A DNA stretch of 43,120 bases. Source: Clostridia bacterium (GTDB taxonomy: Bacteria; Bacillota; Clostridia; Christensenellales; Borkfalkiaceae). The translations under genes and the position numbers were made by a program. The DNA lies in NCBI GenBank assembly GCA_017463205.1, contig JAFTPQ010000043.1, forward strand, positions 1 through 43,120. Reading direction: 5' to 3'. Shown piece by piece: positions 33,659 through 41,331 of the stretch. Each line of letters starts with the position of its first letter. The first letter of the stretch is position 1. The notes beneath the pieces were generated by a model. That model saw nothing but the letters and a program-made list of their open reading frames with translations, searched no databases and was not told the DNA's origin.

Positions 33659-33719
33659 AATATCTTTCCCCTTTATGGATTTATATTAACTGTTTCACGT
33701 CTTGATCTGCCGTCAAAGC

Positions 33720-34352
33720 CTATTCTTTAAACGGCACATAATATTCTTCGCCGCCGTCGATCTTCACTCTGCCTTGCATATGATCGACAAGCGCCGTACA
33801 AAAGTCTTCTCCGTCTTTCTTTTTCACCGCCACCAAAAAACGCACCTTTTCCCCGTAATCGGAAGAAAGCAACGAACAGGACTGCGACGAAATGTATTTT
33901 TGCGCGCTGTCGATCCCCGTATACTCCACTTCAAGCGTGTACTCTTTGCACATTTCCAACACACGAATATCCGCGCCGTCAAGATTTTCCGCCGCCGAGG
34001 ACGAATACGCCCGCACCAAACCGCCCGCGCCCAATTTGATACCGCCGAAATACCGCACGACCGTAACCGCCGTTTCGTACAGTTTTTTCGCTTTCAGCAC
34101 TTCCAAAATGGGAACGCCCGCCGTACCTTGCGGCTCTCCGTCGTCCGAAAAACGTTGCAAATTGCCCGTTTTATCCGAGATAAAGGCAAAACAAACGTGC
34201 GTTGCCAGCGAGTGTTCTTTCCGTATCTCCGCAATAAATGCGCGCGCTTCTTCTTCGCTTTCCACGTGCGCGCTGTAAGTGAGAAAACGGGATTTTTCGA
34301 TTATTTTTTCGCTTTCATGACGGCTGTACACCGTCCGCACCGACTTTTCCAC
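33720..34352 (-). CDS. yigZ: YigZ/IMPACT family protein
   Basis: 210 residues. The UPF0029/IMPACT core is seen in KSRFLTYSAHVESEEEA, RFSDDGEPQGTAGVPILEVL and VRYFGGIKLGAGGLVRAY; a C-terminal YigZ-type alpha/beta domain follows. The family is linked to translation and ribosome stress in eukaryotes; in bacteria the role is poorly defined. It lies 41 nt downstream of tyrS and is probably cotranscribed with it, hence under the same attenuator. Confidence 0.9.
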   Translation of the reverse strand: MEKSVRTVYSRHESEKIIEKSRFLTYSAHVESEEEARAFIAEIRKEHSLATHVCFAFISDKTGNLQRFSDDGEPQGTAGVPILEVLKAKKLYETAVTVVRYFGGIKLGAGGLVRAYSSSAAENLDGADIRVLEMCKEYTLEVEYTGIDSAQKYISSQSCSLLSSDYGEKVRFLVAVKKKDGEDFCTALVDHMQGRVKIDGGEEYYVPFKE

Positions 34353-34393
34353 GTTTTCTCCTCCTTTTTTTGGCTTTTTTGATTAAAAACCCC

Positions 34394-35587
34394 TTATTTT
34401 ACAACCACTTTCAAATGTACTTTTTTGCCCTTATGCAACACAAATTCGTTTGCGGGAATGGGCATATTGGGATCGCTGACTTTCGTTTCGTCTACGGAAA
34501 CACCGCCTTGTTCGATCAAACGGCGCGCTTCCCCTTTCGACTTCGCTACGCCTGCCGCCACCATAGCGTCCACCACCGTAGCAACGCCCGTCACTTCTTT
34601 TGTCAAAAGTTCTGCGTCTGCGCCGCCGAACGCCGCTTTCGCTTGGCTTTGCGCCGTATTCGCTTTTTCTTCGCCGTGCACTTCCTTCGTCAATTCGTAT
34701 GCAAGCACCTCTTTTGCGTGGTTGATACGTTCGTCTTTATGCGCGCAGAGTTCCTCGATTTGTTCCAACGGCAAAAACGTCAACAACTTCATGCACTTTT
34801 CCACGTCTTCGTCTGCAATATTTCTCCAATACTGATAAAATTCGTAAGGAGTCGTTTTATTTTCATCCAACCAAACTGCGCCTTTCGCCGTTTTGCCCAT
34901 TTTCTTGCCGTCCGACGTCGTCAACAGCGTAAACGTCATCGCATACGCAGGTTTTTGTTCTTTCACACGGATCAAGTTTGCCCCGGCGAGAATGTTGCTC
35001 CATTGATCGTCGCCGCCCAATTCCAATTGGCAACCGTATTTTCTGTACAACACAAGGAAATCGTACCCCTGCATCAACATATAGTTAAATTCAAGGAACG
35101 ACAACCCCCTTTCCAAACGCTGCTTAAAACATTCTGCCCGCAACATAGTGTTGACGGAAAAATGTGCGCCGATCTCACGCAAGAAATCGATATAATTCAA
35201 ATCGAGCAACCAATCGCCGTTATCCACGACGATCGCCGCATTCTCCCCTTCAAAATCGATAAATCGGGACATTTGTTTTTTGAAACATTCGACGTTGTGT
35301 TTGATGGTTTCTTTCGTCATCATCGAACGCATATCCGTTCTGCCGGACGGATCGCCGACCATCGCCGTGCCGCCGCCGATCAAAATGATGGGTTTATGCC
35401 CCGCCTGCTGCATATGATGCATCGCGATCAACTGCATAAAATGCCCAACGTGCAACGAATCTGCCGTGGGATCGAACCCAATGTAGAAAGGCACGCTTTC
35501 TTTGCCCAATTTTTCGTACAATTCTTCCTCGTACACCGTCTGTTTTACAAACCCTCTCGCGCGGAGAGTGTCCATTACGTTTGCCAT
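34394..35587 (-). CDS. tyrS: Tyrosyl-tRNA synthetase
   Basis: 397 residues, class I synthetase. HIGH motif as HVGH (46-49), KMSKS motif as KMGKT (229-233), tyrosine pocket in [11 protein letters not shown] and GGDDQWSNI, and a C-terminal S4 RNA-binding domain ([20 protein letters not shown]). AAGGAG lies 7 nt before the ATG. The 263-nt upstream leader contains a Tyr-rich leader ORF and an intrinsic terminator instead of a T-box, so expression should rise when charged tRNA-Tyr is short. Confidence 0.96.
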   Translation of the reverse strand: MANVMDTLRARGFVKQTVYEEELYEKLGKESVPFYIGFDPTADSLHVGHFMQLIAMHHMQQAGHKPIILIGGGTAMVGDPSGRTDMRSMMTKETIKHNVECFKKQMSRFIDFEGENAAIVVDNGDWLLDLNYIDFLREIGAHFSVNTMLRAECFKQRLERGLSFLEFNYMLMQGYDFLVLYRKYGCQLELGGDDQWSNILAGANLIRVKEQKPAYAMTFTLLTTSDGKKMGKTAKGAVWLDENKTTPYEFYQYWRNIADEDVEKCMKLLTFLPLEQIEELCAHKDERINHAKEVLAYELTKEVHGEEKANTAQSQAKAAFGGADAELLTKEVTGVATVVDAMVAAGVAKSKGEARRLIEQGGVSVDETKVSDPNMPIPANEFVLHKGKKVHLKVVVK

Positions 35588-35690
35588 GTGTTTTCTCCTT
35601 TATTCCTATGTTATTTTTATCTTTTTCACAATACTTTTGCTTTTTGATCTTCCCCGAATATCCTTGCCGAATACCCTTGTCAAAACTTAT

Positions 35691-35725
35691 CAAAAAACGG
35701 CTTGCCGCCTTTCGCGCAAACCGTT
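35691..35725 (-). terminator. Attenuator terminator in the tyrS leader
   Basis: On the minus strand ACGGTTTGC pairs with GCAAGCCGT elements (9 bp with one G-T pair, then two more pairs across a bulged G, GAAAG loop), followed by TTTTTTG. It lies about 100 nt before the tyrS start codon. Confidence 0.8.
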
Positions 35726-35763
35726 ACGTTTCCCGTATTTCTTTACAAGAACTTTTTCGGTCG

Positions 35764-35850
35764 TCAGGCGCAAAAAAACTTTCCACCCTCACGGTAGACG
35801 TACGCATAAATGTAATAACGTTCGTTCTCTTTGAAAAAGTTCTTCATCAT
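35764..35850 (-). CDS. Tyrosine-rich leader peptide of tyrS
   Basis: A 28-codon ORF beginning MMKNFFKENE, with Tyr at codons 12, 13, 15, 17 and 19 (RYYIYAYVYREGG), ending FFCA and TGA. Five Tyr in eight codons directly upstream of a tyrosyl-tRNA synthetase is the hallmark of an attenuation leader peptide. No Shine-Dalgarno site precedes it: the -10 element ends 6 nt before the first ATG, so the transcript should begin with AUG. A second ATG follows as codon 2 (35845-35847). I infer translation without a leader. Confidence 0.8.
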   Translation of the reverse strand: MMKNFFKENERYYIYAYVYREGGKFFCA

Positions 35851-35856
35851 AGTAAA

Positions 35857-35885
35857 ATTTTACAACTTTTTCCCCGCCTTGTCAA
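35857..35885 (-). promoter_or_regulatory. tyrS promoter
   Basis: On the minus strand TTGACA (35880-35885), 17 nt, TAAAAT (35857-35862). The predicted start is position 35850, the A of the leader-peptide ATG. Confidence 0.85.
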
Positions 35886-35997
35886 GCGTTTGAGGGCATT
35901 TGTTCCCTCCTTTCCGCTCTTTTTTACAATTTTTACGCTGTTTTAAATGTTTTATCGTCAAAATCGCTCGCAAAACACCCCCTCTATCGCGCCGTAA

Positions 35998-36028
35998 ACT
36001 TGACAAAAACTGTCAAGTATGCTATACT
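35998..36028 (+). promoter_or_regulatory. Promoter and palindromic operator of the WYL regulator gene
   Basis: TTGACA (36000-36005), 17 nt ending in TGC, TATACT (36023-36028). An 8-bp inverted repeat ACTTGACA-AAAAC-TGTCAAGT (35998-36018) covers the -35 and half the spacer, which fits autorepression. Confidence 0.75.
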
Positions 36029-36067
36029 GTATAAAAATACAAATGCGAGAAAGACGGAAGGATCATT

Positions 36068-36994
36068 ATGAAATTTAAAATTTTATTGGATATATTATTC
36101 GACCTGTTGGAGAAAGGAAAATTGACCGCTCCCTATTTGGCGGAAAAATACCGCCTTTCCACGCGCACGGTATACCGCTATATCGAAATATTGGCAAGCG
36201 CCGTTCCCGTCACCGTACAACGCGGACGAAACGGCGGTATTTTTATTGCCGACACCTTTAAACTTCCCGTCGGTTTTTTAAAAGAAGACGAACACGAAGC
36301 CGTGATCGAGGCTTTGCGCAGAGCATACGCCGAAGCTCCCAACGAGCGGTTTTTAAGCGCAAAAAAGAAACTTTCCGCCGAACGAAAAACGGAAAAAGCC
36401 TCCCCCTTTATCCTTGGGGAAACCGATTCGATCATTGTATACGACGGCGCGCACGCCGAACGGTCGCTTTTAAGAAAAATTCGACTGATCGAGGATTGTA
36501 TCCGCACCAGAACAGTGATGGATATTTCTTATTATTCGTTACGGCACGAGGAAACACAGCGAAACGTCGAGCCTCATCTGTTGGTTTGCAGACAAAACGT
36601 TTGGTACGTTTACGCCTTTTGTCACACTCGCCGAGATTTTCACCTGTTTCATATCGGACGAATTTTTTCCGCCAGCAAAACCGATCGGCGTTTTCAAAAG
36701 CGTCCTTTTAAAACGGAAGAGATCCCTTTTCACGCCGCGACAAGCGAAACCGCTCTGCATCTTCGCTGCGACGTGACGAAAAACGCCCTTGACGAAGCGC
36801 AAGATCTATTCGGGATCGAAAATGTGCGTCCGATCGCAGAAGACAAATGGCGGATCGACGTCGTATTGCCCGATTCCGAGCAACTGTTTAAACAACTCGT
36901 CTGTTTGGGGGCGGACGTCAAAGTGCTTACTCCAAAATCGTTACAAGAAAAAATCCGTTCTTTGGCGCAAACGTTATTGAACGTCTACCCATAA
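36068..36994 (+). CDS. HTH/WYL-domain transcriptional regulator (YafY-like)
   Basis: 308 residues. A winged helix-turn-helix of HTH_11/DeoR type is at residues 1-55 (APYLAEKYRLSTRTVYRYIE, then NGGIFIAD). A WYL domain follows in the middle (DISYYSLRHEETQRNVEPHL, then WYVYAFCHTRRDFHLFHIGRI), which in characterised homologues binds ligands or nucleic acid; a C-terminal extension domain ends it. GGAAGGA lies 5 nt before the ATG. It has its own promoter with a palindrome, and is divergent from tyrS. Confidence 0.88.
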   Translation: MKFKILLDILFDLLEKGKLTAPYLAEKYRLSTRTVYRYIEILASAVPVTVQRGRNGGIFIADTFKLPVGFLKEDEHEAVIEALRRAYAEAPNERFLSAKKKLSAERKTEKASPFILGETDSIIVYDGAHAERSLLRKIRLIEDCIRTRTVMDISYYSLRHEETQRNVEPHLLVCRQNVWYVYAFCHTRRDFHLFHIGRIFSASKTDRRFQKRPFKTEEIPFHAATSETALHLRCDVTKNALDEAQDLFGIENVRPIAEDKWRIDVVLPDSEQLFKQLVCLGADVKVLTPKSLQEKIRSLAQTLLNVYP

Positions 36995-37018
36995 TTTATC
37001 GAATAAAAACAACAAAAC

Positions 37019-37072
37019 CCCGCAACCATGTACGCGTTGAATTCGTTTTTGGATTGCGGGCTTTTCTTTTTT
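37019..37072 (+). terminator. Terminator of the WYL regulator gene
   Basis: CCCGCAA pairs with TTGCGGG across a 28-nt loop, followed by CTTTTCTTTTTT. Confidence 0.7.
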
Positions 37073-37133
37073 GGAATATTGCCAACCCGATCTGCTTATA
37101 CTAATAATGCATAGAAATCAGGAGCGTAGATCG

Positions 37134-38183
37134 ATGAAAAAAATTCTGTTTACAGGCGGCGGAAGCGCAGGACACGTAATCCCCAACATCGCCTTGATCG
37201 AACAAATACTGTCGGCAGGCGACGCCGACGTTTGTTATATGGGAACGGGTGGTATTGAAAAAACGCTGATCGCCGAGTGGAAGATCCCCTATCATCAAAT
37301 AGAATGTCCGAAATTGATTCGCGGAGGCGGACGGGAGGCGTTGAAAAAAAATTTGCATATTCCTGCAGAGTTTGCGCGCGCAAAAAAGCAGGCGTTGGAG
37401 GGGTTGCGGGCTTTTCAACCGAACGTCGTATTTTCCAAAGGCGGCTATGTAGCTTTGCCTGTCGTTTTCGCTGCGAAAAAGTTGGGAATCCCTTGTTTCG
37501 CCCATGAAAGCGATTATTCCGTGGGGCTTGCCAATCGACTTTCCGCTCGGAAATGCCTGTCCGTATTCACTTCCTTCCCCGAAACCGCAGCGCGCGTCAA
37601 AAACGGCAAATACAGCGGCGCACCCTTGCGGCGTAGCGTTCTTTCCGCAACAAAAGCGGAAGCCCGTAAAAAATTCGGGATCCCCTTTCACGAAAAAGTC
37701 GTACTGATTTTTGGCGGCGGCAGCGGCAGCGAAGCCATCAATCAAGCCGTTAGAAAACACCTGAAAACGTTGACCGAACGCTATGTCGTATTACACGTTT
37801 GCGGTAAAGGAAATTTGCAACGCTGTAACGTAAAAAATTATCGACAATTTGAATTCATCTCGGACATGGGTATGGCGTACGCCTGCGCAGACCTCATCGT
37901 ATCGCGAGCGGGATCGGGAACCGTTTTCGAAATTTTGGCATTAAAAAAGCCGTCTATTTTAATCCCGTTGGAGGGACAGACGCGCGGCGACCAAAAGGAA
38001 AACGCCGCCTATTTTTCGGAAAAAGGTTTGTGTGTAACTTTGCCGCAAGCGCAACTTGAAAAACTCCCCGAAACGATCGCCGACGCTATAGAAAACAAGC
38101 CTTTGTTGCAACGTTTGAAAGATAGCGGCTACAACCAAGGCAACGAAATCATTTTGCGTGAATTGCGTAAATTTTTGCAATGA
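37134..38183 (+). CDS. murG: UDP-GlcNAc:lipid I GlcNAc-transferase MurG
   Basis: 349 residues, GT28 family. It makes lipid II on the inner face of the membrane. FTGGGSAGHVIPNIALIEQ at the N-terminus, VVFSKGGYVALP, FAHESDYSVGLAN, FGGGSGSEAINQAV and VSRAGSGTVFEI are the expected donor and acceptor site motifs. The start is ATG at 37134 with AGGAG 9 nt upstream; the open frame extends 21 codons further upstream without a ribosome binding site. It is not in a division/cell-wall cluster here; instead it overlaps the sporulation gene yunB, so it may be a second, spore-related copy. Confidence 0.92.
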   Translation: MKKILFTGGGSAGHVIPNIALIEQILSAGDADVCYMGTGGIEKTLIAEWKIPYHQIECPKLIRGGGREALKKNLHIPAEFARAKKQALEGLRAFQPNVVFSKGGYVALPVVFAAKKLGIPCFAHESDYSVGLANRLSARKCLSVFTSFPETAARVKNGKYSGAPLRRSVLSATKAEARKKFGIPFHEKVVLIFGGGSGSEAINQAVRKHLKTLTERYVVLHVCGKGNLQRCNVKNYRQFEFISDMGMAYACADLIVSRAGSGTVFEILALKKPSILIPLEGQTRGDQKENAAYFSEKGLCVTLPQAQLEKLPETIADAIENKPLLQRLKDSGYNQGNEIILRELRKFLQ

Positions 38184-38893
38184 GAAGTCGTTTCCACGAA
38201 TACGCCCTGCCTTACTATCGAGGAAAAACCTCACGCAAATTGCCCAAAATGCCGAAAAAATACAAATTTTTAAGCTGGCTTTTTGCAATTTTCCTTATTT
38301 TACTGTTGTTGTTTATCTATTTCCAACGAAACGTAACGCGCGTTTTAATTGCAATCAGCGAAGCCACTATGCGCGCCAGCACAACGATCGCCGTCAACGA
38401 TGCTGTGTATTATACGCTCAGCGACGAAATGCGGTATGACGATTTGGTGAAGATCGATCGCGACGCAAACGGCAACATCATCGCCGTCGCCGCCAACCCG
38501 TTAAAGATCAATAAAATCGCCCGCGACACCGCATCCATTTCACAATCGAATTTAAAAAATCTCAGTTTAAACGGTATCCCGATCCCACTCGGAGCATTAA
38601 CAGGCATCGAAGCGTTTGCCGGATTAGGTCCGAGTATCCATTTCCGCATCATACCCGTCAGCAGTGTTTCTTGCGGATTTTCTTCTAATTTTGAAAGCGT
38701 TGGGATCAACCAAACGAAACATTCCATCTACTTAAACGTTGTGGCGGACATCAGCATCGTGATGCCCTCGCGGACAGAAAACTTTGCCGTTGCGACGGAT
38801 ATTCTTGTCGGCGAATCGGTGATCGTCGGAACTGTCCCCGACGCATATTTGCAATCGGATATTTTCGGAGACAAACCAAATCTGTCCCCTTGA
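38180..38893 (+). CDS. yunB: Sporulation protein YunB
   Basis: 237 residues. A short basic N-terminus and one transmembrane helix (LSWLFAIFLILLLLFIYF, about 31-48) are followed by an extracytoplasmic domain with the YunB features AISEATMRASTTIAVNDAVYY, NGIPIPLGALTG, GPSIHFRIIPVSSV and HSIYLNVVADISIVMPS. YunB is a mother-cell sporulation protein of Bacillota. It begins in the ATGA overlap with murG, so the two are translationally coupled. Together they link this murG to spore wall synthesis. Confidence 0.9.
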   Translation: MRSRFHEYALPYYRGKTSRKLPKMPKKYKFLSWLFAIFLILLLLFIYFQRNVTRVLIAISEATMRASTTIAVNDAVYYTLSDEMRYDDLVKIDRDANGNIIAVAANPLKINKIARDTASISQSNLKNLSLNGIPIPLGALTGIEAFAGLGPSIHFRIIPVSSVSCGFSSNFESVGINQTKHSIYLNVVADISIVMPSRTENFAVATDILVGESVIVGTVPDAYLQSDIFGDKPNLSP

Positions 38894-38919
38894 ACACAAC
38901 CTTAAAAAATAAAAAAATG

Positions 38920-38957
38920 ACGAGATCGTTTTTGTATCTCGCCGTTTTCTTTTTTCT
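38920..38957. terminator. Bidirectional terminator between yunB and tdk
   Basis: CGAGAT/ATCTCG stem (38921-38926 with 38936-38941), followed by TTTTCTTTTTTC on the plus strand and preceded by an A run that gives a T run on the minus strand. Confidence 0.7.
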
Positions 38958-38965
38958 ATGATCCA

Positions 38966-39544
38966 TTATTGTTTTTGTTTTTCGATGGCCGCTTGCCAAC
39001 AACTGTGGCACATTGCTATGTACGAATCGTTTCCGCCCAGCAAAATTTGTCCGCCTTCCGTCACTACTTTGCCCGCTTCGTCGATACGCGCGTTAACGAT
39101 CGCCTTCTTTCCGCACTCGCAAATCGTCTTGATCTCCGTCACCGAATCCGCCACTTCGAACAAACGGCGACTGCCTTCAAACATATGCGTGAGGAAATCT
39201 GTGCGCAAACCGTAACACAGCACAGGCACGTCCAACCGATCGACGATCTTGCGCAATTCGTCGATTTGCGCAGCCGTAAAAAATTGACATTCGTCCGCTA
39301 TCACGACGTGACAATCCGTGCGTTTTTGAAATTCGTCAAACAAATTTTTATCCGGCGTAATAATTTCCGCTTGCGCTTGCAACCCGATACGGGAACGCAC
39401 AACGTCCGCTCCGTCTCGCACGTCAATGGACGGCTTTATCAACCAAACTTTCATGCCACGTTCTTCATAATTAAATTTCGTGATCAACGCGTTTGCCGTT
39501 TTCGACGACCCCATCGCGCCATATTTAAAATATAATTTAGCCAT
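38966..39544 (-). CDS. tdk: Thymidine kinase (type II)
   Basis: 192 residues. P-loop GAMGSSKT (9-16), VIADECQFF with the catalytic acid, and two zinc Cys pairs (CECG near 143, CHSC near 180). It salvages thymidine to dTMP. GGGGAAG lies 5 nt before the ATG. The C-terminal segment GNDSYIAMCHSCW is normal for the family. Confidence 0.94.
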   Translation of the reverse strand: MAKLYFKYGAMGSSKTANALITKFNYEERGMKVWLIKPSIDVRDGADVVRSRIGLQAQAEIITPDKNLFDEFQKRTDCHVVIADECQFFTAAQIDELRKIVDRLDVPVLCYGLRTDFLTHMFEGSRRLFEVADSVTEIKTICECGKKAIVNARIDEAGKVVTEGGQILLGGNDSYIAMCHSCWQAAIEKQKQ

Positions 39545-39574
39545 ATTTCTTCCCCAACTTTTATGTTGACAAGA

Positions 39575-39599
39575 CGGAGGACGCCTTTCGCGCCCTCCG
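39575..39599. other. Hairpin between the isomerase gene and tdk
   Basis: CGGAGG-A-CGC pairs with GCG-C-CCTCCG (nine pairs, one mismatch, 5-nt loop) about 30 nt upstream of tdk on the minus strand. No T run follows on the minus strand, so it may be a leader hairpin in the tdk message or a weak end for the upstream gene. The remaining bases between 39600 and 39710 show nothing else. Confidence 0.35.
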
Positions 39600-39710
39600 A
39601 CACTTTTTATATGTAATTTTTATCTAAATTCAACTTTTAACAGGCAACGAAAAAACACCAAAAATCATTTCAACGCATACCTGCCCCTATCGTTTTTATC
39701 CAAAACACGC

Positions 39711-40289
39711 TTATTCGGGTTTTTTATCGAAATCCAACGTCAAATCGTAATCGCCGAGTTTATTCACTTTAAAGCCGTTCTTTTTATATTCTTCATAATC
39801 AAACGCTTCCAATTCGTCGATGGCAAGTTTGTGGAATTCATAGAAGTTATGCCACCATTCCCAACCGCTGCCAAGGCTGTTGGACAAATATGCGTCTGCA
39901 ATATCGCAAGCCGTTTGAGGAGCAACGTAAAATGCGCCCATCGCCAATACGTTGACGCCGTTTCCCGTAATTGCGCGGGTTGCCGCAGGAAGACTTTCCA
40001 CAACGCCTGCGTGTACGTGAGGACACTTGCTTGCCGCAATATGGATACCCATACCCGTACCGCAGAACAACAATGCTCTTTCATAATTACCTTCCGAAAT
40101 TTCCGCACCAACGCGAAGCCCTACACGATGGAACATCAAATCGGTGTCATTCGGATCGCTGTCCTTCTTCACGCCGAGGTCGAGGATCTTCCACCCTTTC
40201 TTTTCAAGGTGTTCCACCACCACTTCCTTCAAAGGGAAACCTGCAAAGTCTGCCCCAACAACCAAATACTTGTCTTTTACCGTTTTCAT
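39711..40289 (-). CDS. RpiB/LacAB-family sugar-phosphate isomerase, atypical
   Basis: 192 residues, longer than RpiB (about 150). The family fold is clear from VVGADFAGFPLKEVV, LFCGTGMGIHIAAS and NGVNVLAMGAF. The phosphate loop and the catalytic Cys (FCGTG) are kept, but GADF replaces the usual GxDH, and TGNGVN replaces the HNDxN segment that holds the ring-opening His. Loss of both His residues points to a linear (tetrose or ketose phosphate) substrate rather than ribose 5-phosphate. An aromatic C-terminal part (GSGWEWWHNFYEF) is extra. AGGAG lies 7-8 nt before the ATG. The upstream neighbour is a KDPG/KHG aldolase, so both may serve one sugar-acid pathway. Confidence 0.75.
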   Translation of the reverse strand: MKTVKDKYLVVGADFAGFPLKEVVVEHLEKKGWKILDLGVKKDSDPNDTDLMFHRVGLRVGAEISEGNYERALLFCGTGMGIHIAASKCPHVHAGVVESLPAATRAITGNGVNVLAMGAFYVAPQTACDIADAYLSNSLGSGWEWWHNFYEFHKLAIDELEAFDYEEYKKNGFKVNKLGDYDLTLDFDKKPE

Positions 40290-40350
40290 ACTATTTCTCC
40301 TTTTTATCATTTATCGGTTTTGATAAGACAACGTGCGTCCTATCATTTCA

Positions 40351-40379
40351 AGTATAACATTTTTTTAAACTTTTCGCAA
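40351..40379 (-). promoter_or_regulatory. Promoter of the isomerase gene
   Basis: On the minus strand TTGCGA (40374-40379), 17 nt, TATACT (40351-40356). Confidence 0.6.
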
Positions 40380-40448
40380 GTGTTTCAAGAAAGATTTTCC
40401 TCACAAGCGATCATCTTTTTCGACTTTTTCAAACGAACGTCTTTTTGC

Positions 40449-41108
40449 TCATTTTCCTAACGCGCGCGCCGCCGCAACATACCGTTCCGCCAAAGCTGCG
40501 ATCCCTGCGTAATCGTTGGCTTCAATCAATTTTTTATCCGTAATATTCGTACCGATCCCAAATCCGATCGCGCCCGCTTTATAAAATTCTGACATATTTT
40601 CATCATTGACGCCGCCAACCGCCAACATCTTCACGTCGGACAAAGGCGCAGCGATCGCCTTTATGTACGCCGAACCCATCGTGGACGTGGGGAAAACTTT
40701 CACAAAATCCGCCCCTGCCCGTACCGCTGTACGAATTTCCGTAGGCGTCAATGCCCCCGGCATCGAAACCATGCCCAATTCTTTCGTTCTGCGGATCACA
40801 GGCTCGTATACGTCCGGAGAAATGATAAATTGTCCGCCTGCCGCCTTTGTCAATTCCACCTGCGCTTCCGTAAGCACCGTGCCTGCGCCGATAAACATTT
40901 GATTTCCAAACTGCGCCACAAGCTCCGCGATCATTTTCGCCGTTTCTTCATCGGGAATCTTTTTATTGGCAGAATACGTCAATTCCACCAAACGCACGCC
41001 ACCTTCTTTCAACGCATCCACAAGCGGGATCAACTTCTCCTTTTCCACCCCTCGTACAATCGCGATCAATTTCTCCTTTTCTACCGATTCGATAATCGTT
41101 CGTCTCAT
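40449..41108 (-). CDS. KDPG/KHG-type aldolase (Eda family)
   Basis: 219 residues, class I aldolase barrel. AIVRGVEKEKLIPLVDAL at the N-terminus, the catalytic Glu in RLVELTYS, FIGAGTVLTEAQ, FIISPDVYEPVI, PGALTPTEI, the Schiff-base Lys in ADFVKVFPTSTMG, and LAVGGVNDENM are all in place. It cleaves 2-keto-3-deoxy-6-phosphogluconate or 4-hydroxy-2-oxoglutarate to pyruvate and an aldehyde. VELTYS in place of the common IEVTLR hints at a different aldehyde part. AAGGAGG lies 9 nt before the ATG. The dehydratase and kinase of the Entner-Doudoroff route are not in the window. Confidence 0.88.
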   Translation of the reverse strand: MRRTIIESVEKEKLIAIVRGVEKEKLIPLVDALKEGGVRLVELTYSANKKIPDEETAKMIAELVAQFGNQMFIGAGTVLTEAQVELTKAAGGQFIISPDVYEPVIRRTKELGMVSMPGALTPTEIRTAVRAGADFVKVFPTSTMGSAYIKAIAAPLSDVKMLAVGGVNDENMSEFYKAGAIGFGIGTNITDKKLIEANDYAGIAALAERYVAAARALGK

Positions 41109-41187
41109 ACCTGCCTGCCTCCTTTTCGGTTTTTGCATTTAAAAACGACAATCTTTTTTGCCGTCGTCAACCTATGTCTTTATATAA

Positions 41188-41216
41188 ATTATAAAGGATT
41201 TTTGCAAAATTGTCAA
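41188..41216 (-). promoter_or_regulatory. Consensus promoter of the aldolase gene
   Basis: On the minus strand TTGACA (41211-41216), 17 nt, TATAAT (41188-41193). Confidence 0.85.
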
Positions 41217-41331
41217 TACTTTACAATATATTTTATTGTGTAATATAAATTTATTCTATAATAAAAAACGCCTTTCGGCGCATATTCTATCTTTTTACAC
41301 GTTTTTCATAACATTCGGCATACATTGTTTT

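Larger units (their letters stand above)
35588..35850 (-). promoter_or_regulatory. tyrS leader RNA (candidate ribosome-mediated attenuator)
   Basis: From the predicted +1 (35850) the RNA holds the leader ORF, then a segment GAAAAAGTTCTT (35747-35758) that is perfectly complementary over 12 nt to leader codons 3-6 (35833-35844), then a segment at 35725-35736 that can pair 10 of 12 positions with the last Tyr codons (35791-35802), then the terminator hairpin. The two pairings cross, so they exclude each other. The last codons (35767-35774) also resemble the left arm of the terminator. Which fold is the antiterminator is inference. Confidence 0.7.

Noticed and set aside
34370..35647. 425-codon plus-strand ORF
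   Set aside because: Antisense to tyrS, whose motifs are unambiguous.
35760..35800. T-box-like AGGGTGG in the tyrS leader
   Set aside because: AGGGTGG occurs on the minus strand but is not followed by the rest of the T-box sequence, it lies inside the leader ORF (Glu-Gly-Gly codons), and no specifier-loop architecture is visible.
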